Shown here piece by piece: positions 40,528-50,800 of a stretch of 64,000 nucleotides of DNA (within the stretch, counting starts at the first letter, position 1; every line of letters starts with the position of its first letter). The DNA comes from Lagopus muta (lineage: Eukaryota > Chordata > Aves > Galliformes > Phasianidae). The stretch covers positions 68,272,134-68,336,133 of the forward strand of contig NC_064435.1 in assembly GCF_023343835.1 (NCBI RefSeq), written 5' to 3'. Position numbers and translations under genes: made by a program. The notes beneath the pieces were generated by a model. The model had not been told where the DNA came from. It worked only from the letters and a program-made list of their open reading frames with translations, and did not search any database.

Positions 40528-43500
40528 CCCCTTTTATTTGGTGAATAATTTCAAGCTCAGAGTTTGTTAATGCTCAGCAAGACTAGGTTTACCAAGTTCC
40601 TACCCTAAACTTCTAGGAGTATGATGATATTATCTTTGTCAGTCTTGCACGAGAATCTACTGTATTTTTTCATTCCTATTAATTACAAAGCAGTCTGCTG
40701 CAGGAACTTTGGCATATTGTCATTTAAAAAGAAGTCTGAGGTGTGTCATTTTACTAGAAATGAGAATAACTAGTTTTCCATGTTCTTTAAAATTTTGATG
40801 TGTTTGGTTTTTGATATTGAAGTTAGAAGATATACATAATACATATGTGTATGTATGCATGCATGCACATAAATATGTGCTTATTTTTGTCTATCACCCA
40901 AGAATAACACTTTATGCATAAAATAATGTTTCCTTCAAGAGAAATTGCTACAAGCCTTATTTACCTGAGAGCTCAGTGTGAAACTGGGATTGTCCATGGA
41001 GTCACTAGAACCGCTTAGAGTGCTTTACATTACCATATTATGACTGCTTTGAGATAACATGCTTAATATGTTACCTGTTACTTTGTTTTCTGATTATTTT
41101 CACTCAGTGTACTACAGACTAATATTCTGAATATTTCTTTTCAGGTTTCATGGGGTGGCTGGTCGGCATGGCAATCAATATTCATTCTGATCATATCCTC
41201 AGAAATCTGAGAAAACCTGGAGAAACTGGTTACAAGATACCAAGAGGTAATCAATAATCTGTATAGCATTTTTCAGGAGGAGTTCCGGGGCTGTTCAACC
41301 TGAAAAAGAAAATACTTATGATGATTTTATCAACAGATGTAAATATCTGATGAGAGGCAGTGAAGATAAAGAAGCCGGGTTCTTTTTAGTGGTGCCTGCT
41401 GACAGGCAAAAAGGCAACAGACATAGAAGAAACACATGAAATCCTATATGAACACACAATTCTATTTATTTCTAAGTGTGAGGGTAGTCAAAGAATATAG
41501 GGTAGATTGCCCAGAGAGACTCTGCAGTTTCCATCTTTGGAGATGCTGAAAACCTGACTGGACATTCTTCTGGGCTTCCAGCTGTAGTTGACCCTGCTTG
41601 AACAGGGTGGAGTTGCACTAGGTGACCTCAAGAAGAATCTTGAAACATAAATAGATATTCCAATCTGTAAATGTGACCTTCTAAAGCTTGGTATTATCTT
41701 TTTAGAGGTAAGTTATGATTTGAGAAGAAACTTGTAAAAGCAGTTTGTCTACCTTAGGAAATGGTTTCTTAGAGTTCATATTATTTTTTCCACCAAGAAG
41801 ATAGTTTTATCTTTGCATGGGCTCTTGGGTTTGCATCTACTGCAAATGAATACTACTGTGCTGTGAAATGTTCAGAAGGAAAAAAGATGTTCTTTGCTGC
41901 TTGATCAAGAGGAGTTGTTTTTTTTAATATTACTTATCCAAATTAAGCACTGGAATTCTGCTTTTGTTTTGCCACAAAAGCAAAGTAATTAAAGCAAGGT
42001 CAAAACATGTCCTTTACTACAGTTTGCAAATATTTGGTTGGTTCCATTGGCATGGTGCTTACTGTGATGTCAGTTTGTACGTTAACTTTGGAATTAGGGT
42101 GAAAGTTCTTATTTTATAACTCTCCCATCGGGTGAGTACTGACTGTTTATGCCTAATTGGCTGTAAAATACAGCTAACAAACTGATAATTTTTGTTTTGT
42201 GAGGATCAGTGTTGAAGTACTTGTAGTTAAGATCTGTAAGTCTGACAGGATGCAAGAACAAAAGGGCAACACATCTTAAACTAGAGGACAAGTTTGAAAC
42301 TTGAATTTTGAATAATATTTTTCATCATTTACCTGAGATGCGTAATTTCTTCAATTTATTGAAGTATTGTATGCTAAAGAAGTATAGGGATATTTTATGA
42401 GACTATTCAAAAGGGATTACTTTTTAATTTTTGTTTATTTAAAATAAAAAGTTCAGTTCATGGTCAGTGCCGGCTTGATGTCACTGTCACTGATTTAAGG
42501 AGGCATGAAGTCACTTCTGTTACTAAGTATATTGGCTTTTTTTTCCCCCTGTGATTTCTAAAGGATAAATGGAGCTGGGTAAGAATGAAGACTGAAACAA
42601 TCCCATATAAGACAGCCTGAACTGCAAAACGCTGTTTCTACTGCTTTAAAAAATATACAAAGAGACACTGATGATATGGGTGGTCTTAGACTTTCAGTGA
42701 AAGTACTATCAAAGATCTCCTTGATTAATGTGCTTTTAAAGTAATCCTGCCCTTTCTGCCTTTAGGAGGAATGTTTGAATATGTCAGCGGAGCCAACTTC
42801 TTCGGAGAGATCCTGGAATGGTTTGGATTTGCTCTTGCCTGCTGCACTATTGAAAGCCTTGCATTTGCACTGTGTACGCTTTTCATTTTGGGTTCAAGGG
42901 CAAAGCAACACCACCAGTAAGTGTTTGTGTCTTATAATTTCTGCTGTTTCACACTTCATTTCCATTTCATAAATTATACCACAGAGATGTTGCAGAACAA
43001 GTCTAGTGAAAAGCTGTTACTGCTGTGGAGAATGAGAGAATATTCTGAGTAGTATTAAACGCAACAATATTTCAGTAGGGTAGTTAAGCATAAGCACACA
43101 ACATACAATGAGGTGGTCATGGCTATTCATTAAATGAATGTAGTTCATTCTGGACCTGTGAAGACCTGCTCATAACCTCACATCAGGTTGTCCAGGGCTT
43201 CATACATTTGAGTTCAGAGTCCCTCTGAGGACAAAGATTCCAGCACCTCTGAGGAAAAATATCTTGTTTGAGAGCTTTGCCATTCACATAGGAAATAATT
43301 CTTTTTCCTTGTGTCTGGCTGGAATTTTCTGTGGTACAACTTTTATCCCTGTCTCTTGACCATTTTCTGCACACCTCCAGGAGGGATATGGCTCTGTCTT
43401 CTCTCTAATATCTCTGTGGATAGTGGGTGACTGCAATTAAATGCTCCACTTAAACTTCTTTAACTTGAGCAAATCTAGTTAATTCAACCCTTCCTTGTGT

Positions 43501-45238
43501 ATTTGATGTTCCAGCTACACAGCTGTCTAGATGACCATCTGCTGAACTCTTCCTGAGTTTTTGGGCATACTGAAAGCCTAAAATTGGGTGCAGTAATCTA
43601 GATACGGTTTATTGACTGTTGAATAGTTGTGTATAAGCATTTGCCTTAACTTGGGGCTCTGTACATGTTAAAGCACTTCAGTATGCAGCTAGCTGTTGTC
43701 ACTGCAAGGATCCATCATGCAGAACTCGATGTTCAACCTGTCCACCAGAATGTCTTTCCCCTTTTGTGCAGAGCTGGTACCCAACTAGTTAGTCTCTAGT
43801 CTGCAGTTTGGCATGAAGCCATTGCATCCCAGCTGCAAGGAATTGCATTTTCTTTGTGGTTTTCGCTCCATTATCTTAGGTCTCCTGTTCCAGTACTTGT
43901 ATGCAGAAATAACCCTCTGTCCTCTTCCTCTGCAGCCCAAGTGGTGAGGAAGGAATCAATCAGGTTCTTCAGTCTTTCCTCATCTATTATGTTCTTTGGA
44001 CTCAAATTCCATGGTTCCTTTCTGTGTATCTTAAGCCTTGGTAAAACTCTTTCATGTTTTTGTAATTAGAGTGTTATGAAAAACCCTGAAGGTTGTTAAA
44101 GGTATTAATTTGCATTAAGGGAAGCAATATTTTTTTTTTAATAAAAGGAGTGAAGTGGGGAAAAAGCAAAAGCAAAAATAGCAAATCTAAGCAAGTTTCA
44201 ATTTTACAAACTTGGAATAAATTACTGAAAAGTAATGTATGATATAATAGCTTAATGTTGATATCACACAACTGCAAGTAATCATGCAATGCATGCTTTC
44301 TATAGAAGTCACAGAACTTCCTCTTGTGTGTCACTAGGCAAACAGGCAATGTGCATTATTCAGTGTTGAAACTGTAAGCCAGCAACAACATCAAAATTAG
44401 TTGTGCATTATTGTGAGAGTTTTGTTTTCTGCTTATTCCAACTTCAGTCTTTCAGTTAATTTCTGTTAATGTGAACACTTGCAACTTTGAGGAGCCTAGA
44501 TTATTTAACTTTTTTCTATATTAGAGAAGCAGAATAAGTACTAAACAGGAGTAAATGTGTTTGCCATAAAGTGATGTAATAGCATCTATTAGTGTAATGT
44601 GGTTTTCTTGTTTGGTTGGTCAGTTGTTTTTTTTTTGTTTTTTTTTTTTTTGTAATTGTCTGGATGTGAAAATAGTGATAGTTGTTGAAGGGAACTAGTA
44701 AAGCTACTGTAGTGTTTGACTGTGTGAGCTCTGACTGGAACTGAGGGTTTTTCTATCCAGAACCAGATGTAAAGTATCATGCTTGCTTATGTAGTCATTA
44801 TAAGATTTGACTTCTTGCCTTGGATATTATTTTTTTCCTCTGCTTCTAAAATACAAATAGGAATCATTACAATATACATTTTATTACAATAGGCCATTTC
44901 TTCCCTGGCTGCTCTCATTGCACTACTAGTTTGATTTCTCACTGTTGGAAGTGGTAGCTTTGTTTTGTTGTACCTCAAAATCAGATTTCCTTAGGGTGAG
45001 TGTGGTAAATAGCAGTTTTCTATCTAGAGTAGGTTTTAAAGACATTATTTTCTGGCTTGGATTTGAAAAATACATATTGCTTAAATTGCGTTCTGCAGTT
45101 ACTTAATTTCCTTGAAAGTATTTTGAAGATGCAATATTCAACAGATTTGGACTTTTCTTTTTTTTTTTCAGATGGTACCTTGAGAAATTTGAAGACTACC
45201 CAAAGGATAGAAAAATTGTGATTCCATTTGTCTATTAG
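30947..45238 (+). CDS. SRD5A1: SRD5A1, steroid 5-alpha-reductase 1 (5 exons, 266 aa)
   Basis: An ER-membrane, NADPH-dependent enzyme that reduces the 4,5 double bond of testosterone, progesterone and related 3-oxo-4-ene steroids (family knowledge). Coding exons: 30947-31260, 33233-33399, 41145-41246, 42766-42916, 45172-45238. Junctions are GT/AG and phases close to 801 nt including TAG. The length is 266 aa against 259 in human SRD5A1. The protein is hydrophobic, with several membrane segments. Residues matching the SRD5A2 active site are visible: Gln69-Glu70 in AWLLQELP, Tyr102 in [22 protein letters not shown] from residue 172, Asn205 and Glu209 in SGANFFGE, and a His pair at 243-244. It ends KIVIPFVY, like human KIIIPFLF. 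The start is the first ATG that gives an SRD5A1-like N-terminus, with G at +4. SRD5A1 was preferred over SRD5A2 on synteny and the C-terminal sequence. Confidence 0.97.
31737..31990 (+). mobile_element. CR1 3' portion in SRD5A1 intron 1
   Basis: 'ctggcgataggatgagagggaatggcttcaagttgc', 'gcacgggctgcccggg' and 'ggactggatgatcttcgtgggcttgtccagccttaatgg'. Sense to SRD5A1. Confidence 0.92.
33233..33399 (+). CDS. SRD5A1: SRD5A1 coding exon 2
   Basis: 167 nt. Encodes [36 protein letters not shown] and [15 protein letters not shown] and the W-x-x-x-P context are conserved with human. Donor GTAAGT. Confidence 0.96.
33591..33630. repeat. (ATTTT)8 repeat in SRD5A1 intron 2
   Basis: Eight perfect ATTTT units about 190 bp downstream of exon 2. 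Confidence 0.95.
34050..34430 (+). mobile_element. CR1 3' portion in SRD5A1 intron 2
   Basis: 'gacctcattgcagccttccagttcctaaagggagcctac', 'gaggtgctggaacaggctgctcagagaggctgtg', 'ggtgttcaaggccaggttggatggggccctgggcagcctgg' and the end 'ccattctatgattg'. Well preserved. Confidence 0.94.
36544..36630 (-). mobile_element. Short CR1 3' end in SRD5A1 intron 2
   Basis: 'atcatagagtgtcctgagttggaagggactcataaggatcatcaagtccaactcc' is the reverse complement of a CR1 3' terminus. Sequence past about 36,605 no longer matches. Confidence 0.8.
37789..38319 (-). mobile_element. Internally deleted mariner (Tc1/mariner) element
   Basis: Both ends match the chicken mariner: left 'gctccaaaagtaatgcctc' and right 'aggcatttctgtcagagcagccc' form an imperfect inverted repeat. 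On the minus strand the right half starts a transposase whose N-terminal helix-turn-helix region is readable ([22 protein letters not shown]). The frame fails just after this HTH region near 37,985, where the sequence jumps to the 3' end of the element. About 530 bp remain of an expected 1.3 kb, so it is non-autonomous. Lies in SRD5A1 intron 2, antisense to the gene. Confidence 0.85.
39930..40370 (-). mobile_element. CR1 3' portion in SRD5A1 intron 2
   Basis: 'cacagaatatcctgagttggaaggacc' at the left, then 'gctcattccagtgctcaaccac', 'gccttccctcagcctcctcttctctgg', an A-rich stretch, and 'agccctcctttggatgctctc'. Diverged; antisense to SRD5A1. Confidence 0.85.
40497..40527. repeat. T31 homopolymer in SRD5A1 intron 2
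   Basis: Thirty-one consecutive T followed by a short C run. Confidence 0.9.
41145..41246 (+). CDS. SRD5A1: SRD5A1 coding exon 3
   Basis: 102 nt. Encodes [20 protein letters not shown] and [13 protein letters not shown], the most conserved NADPH-contacting block of the family. Confidence 0.97.
41280..41645 (+). mobile_element. Old CR1 fragment in SRD5A1 intron 3
   Basis: Begins about 35 bp after exon 3. 'gctgttcaacctgaaaaag', 'agattgcccagagagactctgcagtttccatctttggagatgctgaaaacctgactgg' and 'gaccctgcttgaacagggtgg' match a diverged CR1 3' region. Sense to SRD5A1. Confidence 0.72.
42766..42916 (+). CDS. SRD5A1: SRD5A1 coding exon 4
   Basis: 151 nt. Encodes [20 protein letters not shown] and the last membrane segment to GSRAKQHH. 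Asn205 and Glu209 correspond to SRD5A2 Asn193 and Glu197. Confidence 0.97.
43165..43885 (-). mobile_element. Old, long CR1 remnant in SRD5A1 intron 4
   Basis: About 700 bp that tracks the reverse complement of a CR1 3' region from near its end into ORF2: 'aggttgtccagggcttcata', 'agcacctctgaggaaa', 'gtctggctggaattttctgtggtacaacttttatccctgtctcttg', 'gggtgcagtaatctagatac', 'gttgtcactgcaaggatcc'. Heavily diverged with no readable frame. Confidence 0.65.
45172..45238 (+). CDS. SRD5A1: SRD5A1 coding exon 5
   Basis: 67 nt to the TAG at 45236-45238. Encodes [20 protein letters not shown] and a final Tyr. Acceptor preceded by a long T tract. Confidence 0.96.
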
Positions 45239-46421
45239 TTTATTTCCTAAATACCATCAGGTTCTGATGGTAGCAGCATTTTTAAATGGTTACTTCTTGG
45301 AACAAGTAACACTTTTCATGAGTGTTACCCAGCTAATGTATTCTCATCACTGTGACAAAGCCTTTGTATCAGTGCTGTTTGTTACTGCTTTTCCTTGTAA
45401 TGAAGACCCCAAACTCAGTGGGCATGGTGAACTGGAACAGAAGTGCTTTTGCAGTGGCACATCACCACCGTGAGTACATGAGACAAGACATCTGAATTCA
45501 TATCATGGAAACTGTTGTACAGGATTTCTGATGCTTCAGTTTCAGCCTATAGTTTTCTGGTGTTCTCATCTGAGGATTGTGCTATGACGCAGTCACCCTC
45601 AGTGTACAATCTGGCTGCTGTGTTCAGTTTTCTACTTGTCTGCATACACCAGTGGGATTGATTTGATCGCCTTTCTTATTCTTTCTTCCCTTTGCCCTCC
45701 ATTTCAGGAGATCAGATGCAGACCAAAGACATTAAATGAATACAGATACTGTGAGATGAGAGATGTTCTTCATCTCCTCTGCACTCCTGTGCAGATATGA
45801 ACAAAAGAGAGATAAAACTTAATGCTGTTTACATTGATAGCCATAGCAGTGCCTTTCCCAAGTAACTGATTGATTTTAAACATCTACCTCTCAAATTTCA
45901 TAGCCATCTCAAATAATACTCAACATGTGTTTTCTGCTCAATATTATTTTAGAGGGCATTATTTATTAGGGATAAATGATTCTTTTTAATATTCTGTAGA
46001 TTTTGCTTACTATGTAGTTTTTTTTTTTTTAAAAAAAGCCTTTTCTTATTGATAGTGAGCTAAATTATTTTATATTTTAAAAAATGGAAAATCATAGGGC
46101 TTGTTTCTTGTTTTATCAATATTAGTTCTTGCTCTGATATATTTTTATTCAGAAGGACTCTGGTGGTATTTCAAAGACACGGTGGGATCTCAGGCATACT
46201 GACTCTTGAATTTGCACATATTTGTGTCCTTTGCATATTTGTGATATTCAGTAACTTTTTAGAATTGGAGAAAAGTCAGTGTTTCTGCAGAAACCTTAAG
46301 GGGAAAAAAAAAAAAGCTCTCTGCACACGTACTTGGAAAATCTTTCTTCAGGACAAATTGGTAATATAATTTCACTAAACAATGAGTTTTCCAGTATTCC
46401 ATCAAGCTTTGTTCAGAGCTC

Positions 46422-46427
46422 AAAATT

Positions 46428-46459
<32 letters not shown>

Positions 46460-46475
46460 TATTTTTTTTTTTTTT
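46422..46475. repeat. (ATT)n-(AT)n-T14 compound microsatellite
   Basis: Six ATT units, about ten AT units and a T run. In the candidate SRD5A1 3' UTR. The AT core is self-complementary. Confidence 0.9.
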
Positions 46476-48534
46476 GCATGAATTACTCTACTACCAGAGA
46501 AATCAAAGTAATACAAGGGAAGAACTTTTACCTTAAATTTTTTTAGATTAGATGTATATATATTTTAAATATATCCAGGAAATAGGTGGTGAAAAAGTGC
46601 TTTGCTACCCAAACTTCTGCTTAACAGTAGTTTCTTCCTGCTCTCCTTGGCACAGTATTCAGTGCACTGAAGCCGTGGCTATCATTATGGGTCTATCAAG
46701 GGTATAAAGAAGTGCAGCACATTCTATTGTTATTGCCTGAAATAGTCAGAGAAAAGAGGGGAGCAAAACTGTCATTCATGTTGCAATGATAATCTGCCAG
46801 CAGTGAAGCCATCAGACTGTCAGCTGCTCCTCATAGTGAATATGACCAATAATGCTCTCTCCCAACATCCAGGAAGCTCAGCTGAGGGAGAATCTAGGAA
46901 TACCCATTCCTTTGAAGCCAGTATCTGTTGTGCACGGCTTGATTCTCAAATTGTTTAATTTTTTTTTTTTTTAATGTTTACACCGTTTTTGTTTTTGTTT
47001 TTTTGATCATTTTTTGAAGTGATCCTTGCTGTTTTGATCACTTAAAGTGTAGTCTGAAGAGAATTGTAGAGACTGTCTTATATATCCAGGTATTCATAAG
47101 CCCTATTGCATCCTTGTGGTGGTTCTTAAATATGGGTATCCAAAAATTCCAGCTATCAGTATCCCTTTTAGAAGAGCAAAATGCATCAACATGTAATCTA
47201 AGTGTTTAAGTACTTGCGTGGTTTACAGTGAACTAATATTTGTATTTTTGGGTTTAGTTAAAAAAGCACTAATGCTTTTTTACAATCAGTAACAAACAGC
47301 CAATAAAAAATGACTTGGCTGCAGCAGCTTAATCTGTAATCCCTCCTTGTTTACTCCCTCTAATGAAAAGGTGAAGATTCAAGAGATGTGAAACTATTTA
47401 TAGGTGGTAGTCTTCTATTGTAGTTCGCAGGAAATTTCTACAGATGCATCAATTTTGCTCTGATTCTATGCTGCTAAATATTTATATTGATTAAAAGTTT
47501 AGCTTTTATGGTTTGCCTGTAGCAGAGTAGAGATCTGAGACACATGGTCCTCCGAGGAGATTACTGGTGTTCTAGTTAACTGGAATATTAAAATCAAAAT
47601 GTAAACAAAGAACAATCTTCTGCTTTTTTAATGTTCTACTTACACTGCTGCAACCTGCCACAACTGAAGTACAGAATTGTATTTGAGGCAGTTTGTTCTC
47701 ACATACCATACAGTACAGCAAGGTGACCACCACTGGTGAAAATTATACAATCATTCTGGGCAAATTCTAGACCTTTTATTTGAATGCTGCTCCTTTTTTG
47801 TTTGTAATACTTCATTTGTACTCTCCTCCCATTTCAGGATCTTTGCCAGAATTTGTCAATTTGCGGGAAAATATGATATTGAGAGGTCTTTCTTGAAAGA
47901 AAACAGTGTAAAAATGAATTCTGGTTTGCTGTTTCCAGGAGGAAATGTGTATGCTCTCTGTGAGGTAGTAAATAGCTATCATAATCTCTAACAGACATCT
48001 CTACTCACATTACCTGCATCTTTCCCAGAGAAGATCCCTACTCATAAAAACAGTTTGTGGCATCTGGCTTGATTACTTTACTGTTGGCAGTCCTTGTTCC
48101 AACTTGTGGAGGGTGGCCAAGACTTTTGTACCTGTGAGTTTATTGTCCCAAATAAGATCTTGAGAACTGTGGTAGAAGTAAAGTTGTATTGAAATAACTG
48201 CTATGTGAACTGGACCATATACATTCAAAAGAAAAACAAAACAAAATTTAAAAAAAAAACCAAACCATGTAGAAATCACAAGACAAATTTCTATATAAAG
48301 GTAAACTTACATAAAACAAAGTATGTAACTGATGTTCTATAGTTGCATATAGCAGTGCTTCCCACCACCAAAATTTAGTTTACTATGGGTAAGCAAGAAC
48401 TGGATGCCATGTGGAGCCAGGACTTACACTGGTATGGTGGTGGCTCTGAAAGGAAACCCAAATTCCTGCTGCTCTCAGCTTTTCTTCATAGCTATTTGCT
48501 CCTGATGAAACAAGAGTTTATGCAAGTTTTTAAA

Positions 48535-48553
48535 AATAAAATTGTGCAATAAA
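48535..48553 (+). terminator. SRD5A1: Distal SRD5A1 polyadenylation signal pair
   Basis: Two AATAAA hexamers 13 nt apart, followed by a T/G-rich stretch at about 48,556-48,605. This is the best-looking 3' end in the region. Assignment to SRD5A1 is inferred from position only. Confidence 0.45.
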
Positions 48554-48575
48554 ATAATTGTATTGCACTTGTGGG

Positions 48576-48818
48576 CAAAAGTTGATTGCATTCAGCAGTT
48601 TTCTTAAACTGAAACTGTTGCACAATATTTTGGAAGGGAGACATTTTAAATCTTGATTAATTACTTTTAAAAGGATTATTAGCAGAAGTCCATAAAAGTG
48701 AAGTAGTTGTACTTTCTTTCCTTCTTCACACTAGATGAATTGCCACCACAATAATGTTCACTTCTTGTTCAATGTAGACAAGTCATTTACAAAGTGTAAT
48801 CTTATGTGCTCCTGTATC
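48576..48818. other. Short intergenic stretch after SRD5A1
   Basis: AT-rich, nothing recognised between the last candidate SRD5A1 poly(A) site and the next CR1. Confidence 0.5.
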
Positions 48819-49020
48819 ATAATCATAGAATGGCCTGGGTTGAAAAGGACCACAACGATCATCAAGTTTCAACCCCCTGCTATGTGCAGGGTCGCCAGCC
48901 ACCAGACCAGGCTGCCCAGAGCCACATCCAGCCTGGCCTTAAATGCCTCCAGGGATGGGGCATCCACAGCCTCCTTGGGCAACCTGTTTCAGTGCGTCAC
49001 CACCCTCTGTCTGAAAAGGA
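48819..49020 (-). mobile_element. CR1 3' fragment
   Basis: 'aatcatagaatggcctgggttgaaaaggacc', 'caccagaccaggctgcccagagccacatccagcctggcc' and 'catccacagcctccttgggcaacctg'. Well preserved; 5' truncated. Confidence 0.94.
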
Positions 49021-49146
49021 TAGCTGGGCTTCGGAGCATGCAGAGCAGCCGATAGTCTGTAGGTAATATGAAGTCTGTGTATCACAGCATTAATCCTGCT
49101 AATTTTCCTGAATGTCTTTATTTCATATACATACCAAAAGAGATTT

Positions 49147-49193
49147 AAAAAAAAAGAAAAAAAAAGAAAAAAAAAAGAAAAAAGAGAGAGAAA
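49147..49193. repeat. A-rich (AnG) simple repeat
   Basis: Runs of A interrupted by single G, ending in GA repeats. Confidence 0.9.
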
Positions 49194-50089
49194 CAGTGCA
49201 GATTACAAACTGTTTTTTATTTTCCATCAAGCAATAATGTCATCTTCCAGCATGTGGTGCCTGTGTTAATACAGTGCTAACTTGAAACATAAGCTGCATT
49301 ATCTAATTTCAGTTAAATGTGAAATCCAGTTAAATACTCTTCTGAGTTTCTTTATCAGGGCAGTGCACAGATGTGGATTAACTGGCTACCTATTGCACCA
49401 CAGCTCCCAGTTCCCAGTAAGCACTGCCTAGAGTAAATACTGCAAGTCACAGTAGCACCTGTGAGGACAGTCTTCTTCTCTAGGTCAGAGTTTCTGCCAT
49501 GTGTGGACTACCAAGGCAGACAAGAACAGGTCCAAGAACAGGTCCCAGAACAAGCCCCAGCATGTCAGCAGTAGAGGGCTTTGTCAGTTGTTCAATTCTG
49601 CTAAATGCTATCAGTTTTTTTATTTTGCAATGAGAAGTGTCAAGGAAGAAAACAAAGTCTGTGATGCTCCTGCTCTGCCCAGTTGGTTGAGTGAGTTGGA
49701 GAGGCTGGAAGGGAAGGCTGTTTTGTGGAACTTCATTTTGAGTATTAATGAGGAATAACAATGATGAAAGCCAGAGACAAAAGCTATCCCTGACTTGGCT
49801 CTGCCATTTAGAGCATTTTATCAGCTCCCAGGAAGACATACATCTTTGTGTGTTCCTGTTTTTGCCTTAATGCGTCAGTAACTGCAAGGAGCTTGGCAGA
49901 AGTGGTACCTTGATCTCCATACACTGGAGTTGAATAGGGAACAAAAGAGGCTTTAAACACTACTCAGATAAGCTTCCTATGCTACACTGACTTTGGGGAG
50001 GTGAAAACCTTCCCCACCGTTCCTGTTTAGAAGCTGAGTATTTACTAAAGCAGTTAATTTTGTCAGCTGGGTAGCCAGGCCCACCGGAC
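49194..50089. other. Intergenic, nothing recognised
   Basis: No gene or repeat family seen. An imperfect 'agaacaggtcc' duplication lies at about 49,523-49,545. Confidence 0.5.
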
Positions 50090-50350
50090 AGTAGCCAGCT
50101 CAATATCCAACTGCTGGATGGTTCCCACATTGTTCAGTATTTTCAATAATGACCTGAGTGGTGAAGAACAGTGCGACTCCCAGCAGATCTGCAGATGAAC
50201 CAACCTATGACAGGGTGGCTGAAATGACAAACAGCAGAGCTCCAAGTCAGGGAGATCTTGAGAAGCCTGAGGACTGGGAAACAAAAACCTTGTGCAGACC
50301 AGGAAGAAGAAATGTACAGTCCTGCATGGGATAGAGGATAACTGCATGCA
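50090..50350 (+). mobile_element. Probable CR1 ORF2 remnant
   Basis: 'gttcagtattttcaataatgacctgagtggtgaagaacagtgcgactcccagcagatctgcagatga' tracks the CR1 stretch 'atcaatgac..gggatagagtgcaccctcagcaagtttgcagatgac'; later 'ctgcatgggatagaggataactgc'. Diverged and out of frame. Confidence 0.5.
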
Positions 50351-50699
50351 ACATCAGTATCAATAGATCAACATCTATGAATGTATGATGAAGCGTGAGC
50401 ATAAAAGACTTTTATATGCCAGGGGTTGCCAAATTCAGTAATCCAGCAGAAGTAAGGTTGCTATAAGGTTGCTACAGCTCCACAGCCTCAGGTCCAACCA
50501 GTAGCAGCACTGAGCTCATGTTCCTGGTAAGCACATGCACAAACAGCCAACTGTAACACATATATACACACATAGCTGGCCACCTCAGATAGCGTAAACA
50601 GGCACACTCAGCTCACCTGCAAACACAAACAGCACCAACAGCCTCATCCTACTCCCCCATTTTGGTTGCTCAGGATGAAGGTCTGTTAGTAGGAAATAC

Positions 50700-50800
50700 A
50701 GAATCATAGAATCACTCAGGTTGGAAAAGACCTTAAATATCATCGAGTCCAACCACAGCTTAACCATACTACCGTACTCTAACAACTCTCCACTAAATCA
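50700..50800 (-). mobile_element. CR1 3' fragment
   Basis: 'gaatcatagaatcactcaggttggaaaagaccttaaatatcatcgagtccaaccac' is a clean CR1 3' end, then decays by about 50,800. Confidence 0.92.

Larger units (their letters stand above)
45239..48575 (+). other. SRD5A1: SRD5A1 3' UTR (possible extent)
   Basis: AT-rich sequence after the stop codon with no other gene. Candidate poly(A) signals are ATTAAA at 45731-45736, AATAAA at 47302-47307, and a pair at 48535-48540 and 48548-48553. The UTR could therefore be about 0.5, 2.1 or 3.3 kb. It contains the ATT/AT microsatellite at 46,422-46,475 and several T tracts, but no recognisable CR1 element. Confidence 0.45.
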
